From an uncultured Peptococcaceae bacterium (GTDB taxonomy: Bacteria > Bacillota > Peptococcia > Peptococcales > Peptococcaceae), in assembly GCA_945949655.1 (NCBI GenBank), contig CAMFFG010000013.1:1-11749 (forward strand): a stretch of DNA of 11,749 nucleotides, written 5' to 3'. Positions 7,326 through 11,749 of the stretch are shown here, one piece after another. Positions within the stretch are counted from its first letter, which is position 1; the number at the start of each line of letters is the position of its first letter. A program made the translations under genes and the position numbers. The notes under the pieces were generated by a model. The model ran no database searches. It had not been told where the DNA came from and worked only from the letters and a program-made list of their open reading frames with translations.

Positions 7326-7548
7326 GTATTTAATCTGATAATCTGACAAAATCTCAAGTCCTTTGCCCCTTTCGGCGACGGGAGATTGAAAGATTCTCAG
7401 AGCTTAAAAAAAAGTGAAAAACATTGCTCGATGGGCCTTTACGCTCAATTTTTCCGATAAAAAGAGGGAGAACGGCCCTTTCTGTTGAAACTAAAGATGG
7501 AAAAATTTTTAGAGATAAGACTCTATTTCAGAAAGAGGCGGAGATATT
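7326..7548 (+). promoter_or_regulatory. AT-rich leader region of the GTPase operon
   Basis: I see no gene here. The region holds a perfect tandem octamer TAATCTGA twice (7331-7346). A stem AATCTC/GAGATT (7350-7355 with 7382-7387) has inner GTC/GAC and GCC/GGC pairs. A second stem GGGCC/GGCCC (7433-7437 with 7474-7478) encloses CTC-aa-TTTTT paired with AAAAA-GAG. A weak sigma-A-like promoter is possible: TTGAAA at 7485-7490, 17-base spacer, TTTAGA at 7508-7513. The ribosome binding site GAGGCGGAG lies just before ATG 7549. These stems suggest a regulated or stabilised 5' leader, but no known riboswitch core is recognised. Confidence 0.4.
7331..7346. repeat. Tandem 8-bp direct repeat
   Basis: TAATCTGATAATCTGA is two exact copies of TAATCTGA, one DNA helical turn or less apart, directly after the terminator. 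It could be a pair of half-sites for a regulator, or chance in AT-rich DNA. Confidence 0.5.
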
Positions 7549-8745
7549 ATGGTTAAGATCGATATTATTTCAGGATTTTTAGGTGCGGGCAAGACCACGC
7601 TGATCCAGAAGCTGTTAAAGGAGGCGTTGGCCGACAGCAAGGTGGTGCTGATCGAAAATGAATTTGGCGAGATCGGCATTGACGGTGGATTTCTGCAGGA
7701 AGCGGGCGTGGAGATTCGGGAGATGAACTCGGGCTGTATCTGCTGCTCGCTGGTGGGTGACTTTAAAACATCACTGCAGGAGGTACTGCAGACCTACGCG
7801 CCGGAACGGATTATCATTGAGCCATCGGGTGTGGGCAAGCTGTCTGAGGTGGTGCAGGCTGTGGCTAGCGCCGGTGATGGGGCCCATGAGATCGCTATTT
7901 CCGGCAAGGTGACCGTGGTGGATGTGAACAAATGCAAAATGTATCTGAAAAACTTCGGTGAGTTCTTCCGCAATCAGGTGGAGGAGGCCGATACCATTCT
8001 GCTGAGCCGCACCGGCTCCGCCAGTGCCGATAAGATCCAAAAAGCAGTGGATCTGCTGCGACAGCACAATGATCATGCGGTTATTGTGACAACGCCGTGG
8101 GATCAGCTGGACGGCAGAGATCTGCTGCAGGAAATGGAGCGGACCACCACCATGGCCGATGAACTGCTGGCCGAAGTACAGCATGCCCATGAACAGGATC
8201 ATGCCGAAGCGGAACATCATCACGAACATGGTGAACACTGCAACTGTGGTCATCACCATGACCATGACGAACACTGCCATGAGGAACACGATCACCATCA
8301 TGACCACGATGAACACTGCCATGAGGGACATGACCATCATCATGAACATGACGAACACTGCAGTTGCGGACATGATCACGAACACGAACACGAACATGAA
8401 CATCACCATCACGACCATGCCCATGGTGAAGCCTGCAGCTGCGGACAAGACCATCATGCCGACGAAGTGTTTGCCAGCTGGGGCATGGAGACACCGGCTG
8501 TGTACAATGCCGATGCCCTGCGGCAGATGCTGGTTGCCTTAGAACAGCAGGATACCTACGGTATGGTGTTGCGGGCCAAAGGCATGCTGCCGGCAGCGGA
8601 TGGTACCTGGACCTATTTTGACTATGTACCCGGCGAGCTGGAACTGCGTCCGGGAAAACCGGCTGTCACCGGTAAAATCTGTGTCATTGGCTCCGGCCTC
8701 AGGCAGGATCAGCTGCAGCAGCTGTTTCAGGCAGAACGGCGGTGA
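7549..8745 (+). CDS. COG0523 (CobW/YciC-like) GTPase with long His/Cys-rich metal-binding insertion
   Basis: This is a G3E-family P-loop GTPase, a group that includes zinc metallochaperones (YciC/ZigA) and CobW. In the 398-residue protein, Walker A GFLGAGKT is at 9-16, the ENEFGEIGID switch region at 36-45, and the metal-binding CICC at 63-66 in NSGCICCSL. Walker B-like EPSG is at 91-94. The usual NKxD guanine motif is replaced by SRTG at 153-156. Residues 212-303 form a linker with about 40 His and 8 Cys, including three CxCG motifs. The CobW C-terminal domain follows (about 308-395). The ATG has GAGGCGGAG upstream. TGA ends it six bases before the next GTPase. A zinc role is the best reading, given the Zur-like box upstream and the carbonic anhydrase downstream. 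Nickel or cobalt binding by the His-rich part cannot be excluded. Confidence 0.93.
   Translation: MVKIDIISGFLGAGKTTLIQKLLKEALADSKVVLIENEFGEIGIDGGFLQEAGVEIREMNSGCICCSLVGDFKTSLQEVLQTYAPERIIIEPSGVGKLSEVVQAVASAGDGAHEIAISGKVTVVDVNKCKMYLKNFGEFFRNQVEEADTILLSRTGSASADKIQKAVDLLRQHNDHAVIVTTPWDQLDGRDLLQEMERTTTMADELLAEVQHAHEQDHAEAEHHHEHGEHCNCGHHHDHDEHCHEEHDHHHDHDEHCHEGHDHHHEHDEHCSCGHDHEHEHEHEHHHHDHAHGEACSCGQDHHADEVFASWGMETPAVYNADALRQMLVALEQQDTYGMVLRAKGMLPAADGTWTYFDYVPGELELRPGKPAVTGKICVIGSGLRQDQLQQLFQAERR
8182..8457 (+). repeat. His-rich coding repeat (14-residue units)
   Basis: This stretch encodes residues 212-303 of the GTPase. Its core is about three to four tandem units of 42 nt, such as HDHDEHCHEEHDHH, HDHDEHCHEGHDHH and HEHDEHCSCGHDHE, preceded by a partial unit HEHGEHCNCGHH. 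A run of alternating His-Glu and HHHH follows. The DNA copies differ in places, so expansion is not only very recent. The long open frames on both strands here are by-products of the CAT/GAC/GAA composition. Confidence 0.85.
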
Positions 8746-8751
8746 GCGGCC

Positions 8752-9684
8752 ATGACCTTACCGGTGTATTTTATCAACGGTTTTCTGGAAAGCGGCAAGA
8801 CCGAGTTTATCAACTTTACCATTGAAGAAGATTACTTTAAGATCGACGAGTTGACCCTGATCATCGTCTGTGAGGAGGGGGAAGTGGATTACGAGGAAGA
8901 AGCGCTGAAAAACGGCCATGCAGTGCTGGAACGGCTGAACGAGGAGACCGACTTCACCATCGCCCGGCTGACCGCTCTGGAGCAGAAATACCATCCTGAG
9001 CGCATCATCATCGAGTACAATGGCATGTGGAATCCCAAGGATATTCTGCTGCCCCGCACCTGGCACATGGAAGAGCAGATCACTCTGATTGACGCCACCA
9101 CCTTTCCGGTTTACTATGCCAATATGAAATCCCGCATAGCCGAAATGGTGCGCAACGCTGATGTGGTGGTGTTCAACCGCTGTGACGGCGTGGAGGATCT
9201 GCCCAGCTTCCGCCGCAGCATTCGGGCGGTCAATCAGTTTGCCGATATTATTTTTGAGGATTCCTATGGTGAGATAGAAGAGTTAGGCGACGAGGATCTG
9301 CCCTACGATATCAACAGCGACCACATTGTGCTGGAGGACAACACTTATGCCACCTGGTATCTGGACGCTATGGAGCGCCCCGACCGTTATGTGGGAAAAA
9401 CTATCGAATTTACCGGCATGGTCATGCACGGTGAGGAATATCCGCCGGGGTGGTTTATTCCGGGCCGCATTGCCATGGTGTGCTGCGAAAAAGACGTGGC
9501 TTTTCTGGGCTATCCCTGCCGCTGGGACGACGAGTGTGACATGCGGGATCAGCAGTGGGTGCAGGTGACAGCCCGCTTTGACCTGGCGGAATGGTTTGAA
9601 TATGAAGGCGAAGGCCCTGTGCTGTATGTGGATAGGGTAGAGCGGTGCCAGCCACCGGAACAGCTGGTCATCAATGTAAACTAG
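8752..9684 (+). CDS. Diverged CobW-like GTPase fused to a TIGR03943/YcgQ-like C-terminal domain
   Basis: This 310-residue protein starts like a G3E GTPase, with Walker A GFLESGKT at 10-17 and a guanine motif NRCD at 142-145. The switch region is altered (CEEGEVDYEE in place of ENEFGE), and the metal-binding CxCC motif is absent. From about residue 210 to 302 the sequence (YVGKTIEFTGMV, FIPGRIAMVCCEKD with Cys244-Cys245, WVQVTARFD, PVLYVDRVE) resembles the C-terminal part of TIGR03943/YcgQ proteins. These are partners of the DUF318 permeases found near COG0523 genes. That match is from memory of the pattern and needs a profile search. No DUF318 permease is present here. The gene starts six bases after the first GTPase and is surely co-transcribed. 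It may be a partner or regulator of that GTPase rather than a metal carrier itself. Confidence 0.82.
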   Translation: MTLPVYFINGFLESGKTEFINFTIEEDYFKIDELTLIIVCEEGEVDYEEEALKNGHAVLERLNEETDFTIARLTALEQKYHPERIIIEYNGMWNPKDILLPRTWHMEEQITLIDATTFPVYYANMKSRIAEMVRNADVVVFNRCDGVEDLPSFRRSIRAVNQFADIIFEDSYGEIEELGDEDLPYDINSDHIVLEDNTYATWYLDAMERPDRYVGKTIEFTGMVMHGEEYPPGWFIPGRIAMVCCEKDVAFLGYPCRWDDECDMRDQQWVQVTARFDLAEWFEYEGEGPVLYVDRVERCQPPEQLVINVN

Positions 9685-9715
9685 AAGACAGATACGGGAG
9701 AGGAGCGGCCTGAAC

Positions 9716-10264
9716 ATGGGTGAGATGATTGAATCTTTTTTGGCATATAACGAAAAATTTGTGGCGGAAAAGCAGTACGAGCAGTACGCCACTAGCAAGT
9801 ATCCCGACCGCAATGTGGCCATCGTGGCCTGCATGGATACCCGGCTCACCGAACTGCTGCCAGCGGCGCTGGGTATTAAAAACGGCGATGTGAAGCTGAT
9901 CAAAAACGCCGGCGGCGTGGTGATGGCCCCCTTTGGCAGTGTGATGCGCAGCCTTTTAGTGGCGGTGTATGAGCTGAGCGTCACTGAGATCATGATTATC
10001 GGCCACTACGACTGCGGCGTGCAGCACATGGACGGTGAGCTAATGCTGCAGCACATGAAGCAGCGGGGCATCGACCAGCGCAGCATTGATTTTCTGGATT
10101 ACTGTGGATTCAATGTAAAAGAGTGGTTGACCGGCTTCTCCTGTGTGCAGGAGGCGGTGCGCAAGAGCGTAGAGCTGGTGCGGGATCATCCGCTGATCCC
10201 TGCCGACATTACCGTGGAGGGATTTCTGATGGATCCGGTTACGGGGCGGGTGGAGCGGATATAA
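9716..10264 (+). CDS. Beta-class carbonic anhydrase
   Basis: This is a zinc enzyme that interconverts CO2 and bicarbonate. The 182-residue protein is of the small bacterial/archaeal beta class, like B. subtilis YvdA. The ligands and catalytic pair are all visible: Cys39, Asp41 and Arg43 in ACMDTRL, then His97 and Cys100 in GHYDCGV. KNAGG at 63-67 is also typical. The ATG at 9716 has GGAGAGGAG about ten bases upstream. It lies 31 nt after the second GTPase and probably belongs to the same transcript. This places a zinc-dependent enzyme directly behind two putative zinc-handling GTPases. No terminator is seen after it. Confidence 0.94.
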   Translation: MGEMIESFLAYNEKFVAEKQYEQYATSKYPDRNVAIVACMDTRLTELLPAALGIKNGDVKLIKNAGGVVMAPFGSVMRSLLVAVYELSVTEIMIIGHYDCGVQHMDGELMLQHMKQRGIDQRSIDFLDYCGFNVKEWLTGFSCVQEAVRKSVELVRDHPLIPADITVEGFLMDPVTGRVERI

Positions 10265-10332
10265 TATGCGGTTCGCAGTCTGAACGCCATGAGCTGTATT
10301 CAGAAAGCGGCAGTATCATAAATGATTAGGGC

Positions 10333-10385
10333 GGAACAATAAAATGGAATATATCAATTTTATATTGAGTGGAGTGAATTGTTCC
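10333..10385. repeat. Nested inverted repeats in spacer
   Basis: GGAACAAT (10333-10340) is an exact inverted match to ATTGTTCC (10378-10385). Inside lies ATAAAAT (10339-10345) against ATTTTAT (10357-10363); the two stems share two bases and would partly compete. No T-run follows, so it is not a standard terminator. It could be an operator or an RNA element at the end of the carbonic anhydrase transcript. A tandem CAGGATGA pair follows at 10405-10420. No gene is seen between 10265 and 10550. Confidence 0.55.
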
Positions 10386-10474
10386 AGGAAACGCAGAAGA
10401 ATGGCAGGATGACAGGATGATGCGGAAATGAGAGAATCGCCTTCGACAATATCTGAATTGCCTGTTTTATTGGA

Positions 10475-10503
10475 TTGTAAAAAATATTTATATTCTATAT
10501 AAT
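10475..10503 (+). promoter_or_regulatory. Sigma-A-type promoter for the LysR gene
   Basis: TTGTAA (10475-10480) and a perfect TATAAT (10498-10503) are separated by 17 bases in an AT-rich stretch. Transcription would start near 10510, about 40 bases before the GTG start. The regulator therefore has its own promoter, independent of the carbonic anhydrase operon. Confidence 0.75.
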
Positions 10504-10550
10504 AGGGGAGGAAGGTAAAGCGAAAACAGTAAAGAAAAGGGGGCGGCTTT

Positions 10551-11480
10551 GTGCAGCTAAATCAGTTTAAGTTCCTGGTGGCGGTGGACCAGTACGGCTC
10601 TATTTCCCGGGCGGCGCAGGAGCTTTATATTTCTCAGTCCACAGTCAGTCTGGCGCTGATTAATCTGGAGGAGGAACTGGGTGTGACCATTTTAAACCGC
10701 AGCAAACGAGGCGTTTCTTTTACTGCGGAGGGAAAAATGATTCTGGCCCGGGCCAAAGCCATTATGGAAGAAGTGGAGGGCCTGCAGGCGGCCAGTTTTG
10801 ATACCCAGGAGTTGACCGGAGAAGTGCGGCTGGGAGGCAGCAGTCATTTCTGCATGAATATCATCACTGATATGATGATTCAGATGAAGCGGCAGTATCC
10901 GGGCATCTGTATCATGACCCAGCGACAGCCGGTGAAAGATGTGATCAAGGCTGTGGCGCAGAAAGAACTGGATCTGGGCTTTATCAATTTCAATGCACTG
11001 AATGAAACCGATGTTAGAAATGAATTTCGCCGTTATCATTTGGAGTATACACCTATTTTTCAGGACAGAATGCGGATCTGCGTGGGCAGCAATCATCCGC
11101 TGTGTGGAAAGGCGCAGATCGATTTTGCGGAGTTGTTGCAATATGATCTAGTGTCGCTGGCTTTTAAGATGGATGAGTTCACCTACAATTATTTCAGGCA
11201 GCGGGGTTATCAGAGGGAGCCTATTTCCATCAATGATATTGCCAATCTGCGCAAATATACTGCCAGTCTGGACTGCCTGATGATTATGCCGGAAAAAGAG
11301 ATCGAGAATAGCAATAAAACCTACTGTACCAAAATCCACGGACTGGATGTACCGGAATTTGACGTGGCAGTATCGGTGGGCTGGCTGCATCACGGCGATC
11401 ATACTATGACCTTGCTGGAGCAGAAGGTGGTTGAACTGCTGGAGCGGGAGTGTCAGCGCTATCAGGATCTGAATAGCTGA
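10551..11480 (+). CDS. LysR-family transcriptional regulator
   Basis: This is a 309-residue LysR-type regulator, the standard length. The N-terminal winged helix-turn-helix is clear at about residues 1-60 (GSISRAAQELYISQSTVSLAL at 16-36, then LEEELGVTILNR). The periplasmic-binding-protein-like effector domain spans about 90-295. The ligand cannot be told from sequence. The start is GTG 10551, with AGGGGG at 10538-10543 seven bases upstream. LysR genes often regulate a divergent neighbour, but here both upstream genes run the same way and the downstream gene is convergent, so the target is unclear. The CO2 or metal genes upstream and the flavoprotein downstream are both possible. Confidence 0.95.
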   Translation: MQLNQFKFLVAVDQYGSISRAAQELYISQSTVSLALINLEEELGVTILNRSKRGVSFTAEGKMILARAKAIMEEVEGLQAASFDTQELTGEVRLGGSSHFCMNIITDMMIQMKRQYPGICIMTQRQPVKDVIKAVAQKELDLGFINFNALNETDVRNEFRRYHLEYTPIFQDRMRICVGSNHPLCGKAQIDFAELLQYDLVSLAFKMDEFTYNYFRQRGYQREPISINDIANLRKYTASLDCLMIMPEKEIENSNKTYCTKIHGLDVPEFDVAVSVGWLHHGDHTMTLLEQKVVELLERECQRYQDLNS

Positions 11481-11497
11481 CCGAAAGCATAGAACAG

Positions 11498-11551
11498 AAA
11501 AACAGAACCGACAGTATGGTCGATGACCGATTATTCTGCGGTTCTGTTTTT
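11498..11551. terminator. Bidirectional rho-independent terminator
   Basis: AAAAACAGAACCG (11498-11510) and CGGTTCTGTTTTT (11539-11551) are perfectly complementary over 13 bp. The stem has a T-run on the + strand and, through the A-run, another on the - strand. It serves the LysR gene (stop at 11480) and the convergent gene ending at 11567. Confidence 0.9.
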
Positions 11552-11566
11552 GTTCGGGACAATAGC

Positions 11567-11749
11567 TCAGGCATGGACCTTACAGCTGAGGGAGGTGACA
11601 TCCACTGCGATGATGGTGGCGGCGCTCAGGGCCTGCTGGCTATAAGGCAGCCGCTGATGAGTGTAGTGCGCCATGATATGGTCAAAAGCGGCTGCTTTTT
11701 CGTTGTTGTCTGTAATGAGGCGGGCGGGGCCGGTGCCCATGACGCACTG
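11567..11749 (-). CDS. Pyridoxamine 5'-phosphate oxidase-like flavoprotein (C-terminal part only)
   Basis: On the minus strand an open frame enters from the window edge and stops at TGA (11569-11567), giving 60 residues. It reads SVMGTGPARLITDNNEK-like at its start (here CVMGTGPARLITDNNEK), then HYTHQRLPYSQQALSAATIIAVDVTSLSCK. This pattern matches the C-terminal end of NimA/PNPOx-like FMN-binding proteins, which typically read V.G.ar...d..EK...l..lm..y......y....l....i..i.v..ltgK. The family call is from pattern memory on a short fragment. The N-terminal flavin-binding part is outside the window. Function in such proteins ranges from nitroimidazole resistance to unknown redox roles. The shared bidirectional terminator supports a real gene here. 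Confidence 0.62.
   Translation of the reverse strand, partial: QCVMGTGPARLITDNNEKAAAFDHIMAHYTHQRLPYSQQALSAATIIAVDVTSLSCKVHA

Noticed and set aside
7771..8457. Long minus-strand open frame rich in Met, Val and Phe
   Set aside because: It is the antisense of the His-rich GTPase region. CAT, GAC and GAA codons give ATG, GTC and TTC on the other strand, so the open frame is a composition effect.
8159..8542. Plus-strand open frame rich in Thr, Met and Asn over the same repeat
   Set aside because: It is a shifted reading of the His-rich repeat, has no ribosome binding site, and lies wholly inside the GTPase gene.
1..11749. CRISPR array, insertion sequence, prophage or tRNA/rRNA genes
   Set aside because: No regularly spaced repeats, transposase, integrase, terminal inverted repeats or tRNA/rRNA cores were seen on either strand.

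Overview
The window looks like a chromosomal segment of a low-to-mid GC Bacillota (Firmicutes) bacterium. The evidence is gene order (priA-def-fmt-DUF116-YugP-type peptidase-rsmB-rlmN), strong AGGAGG ribosome binding sites, TTG/GTG starts, a canonical sigma-A promoter, and a Zur-type operator of the Bacillus 7-1-7 kind. A DUF116 gene inside this operon suggests Negativicutes or a Peptococcaceae-like Clostridia, but sequence alone does not settle this.

Bases 1-7053 are one tightly packed + strand operon. It holds the 3' part of priA (replication restart helicase), def (peptide deformylase), fmt (Met-tRNA formyltransferase), a cysteine-rich membrane DUF116 protein, a membrane zinc metallopeptidase, rsmB (16S rRNA m5C967 methyltransferase) and rlmN (23S rRNA/tRNA m2A methyltransferase). 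Most junctions overlap or are under 21 nt, so the genes are probably co-transcribed and translationally coupled. fmt carries an in-frame TGA seven codons after its evident TTG start, inside the conserved GTPDF motif, while the rest of the protein is intact. The stp-prkC-rsgA genes that usually follow rlmN in related bacteria are absent here.

Bases 7054-7548 contain no convincing gene. They hold a strongly structured RNA candidate (about 7114-7290) closed by a long-range stem, a rho-independent terminator at 7295-7325, and a near-consensus Zur box at 7281-7295. A second set of hairpins and a tandem octamer repeat precede the GTPase genes.

Bases 7549-10264 are a zinc/metal-themed cluster. It has a COG0523 (CobW/YciC-like) GTPase with a His/Cys-rich insertion of about 90 residues. 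Next is a diverged second P-loop GTPase that lacks the metal-binding CxCC motif and carries a C-terminal domain resembling the TIGR03943/YcgQ family. A small beta-class carbonic anhydrase follows. Together with the Zur-like site, this suggests a zinc-allocation module: GTPase metallochaperones beside a zinc-dependent enzyme.

Bases 10265-11749 contain a non-coding spacer with inverted repeats, a good sigma-A promoter and a LysR-family regulator. A perfect 13-bp bidirectional terminator follows. On the minus strand at the window edge lies the C-terminal end of a probable pyridoxamine-5'-phosphate-oxidase-like flavoprotein.
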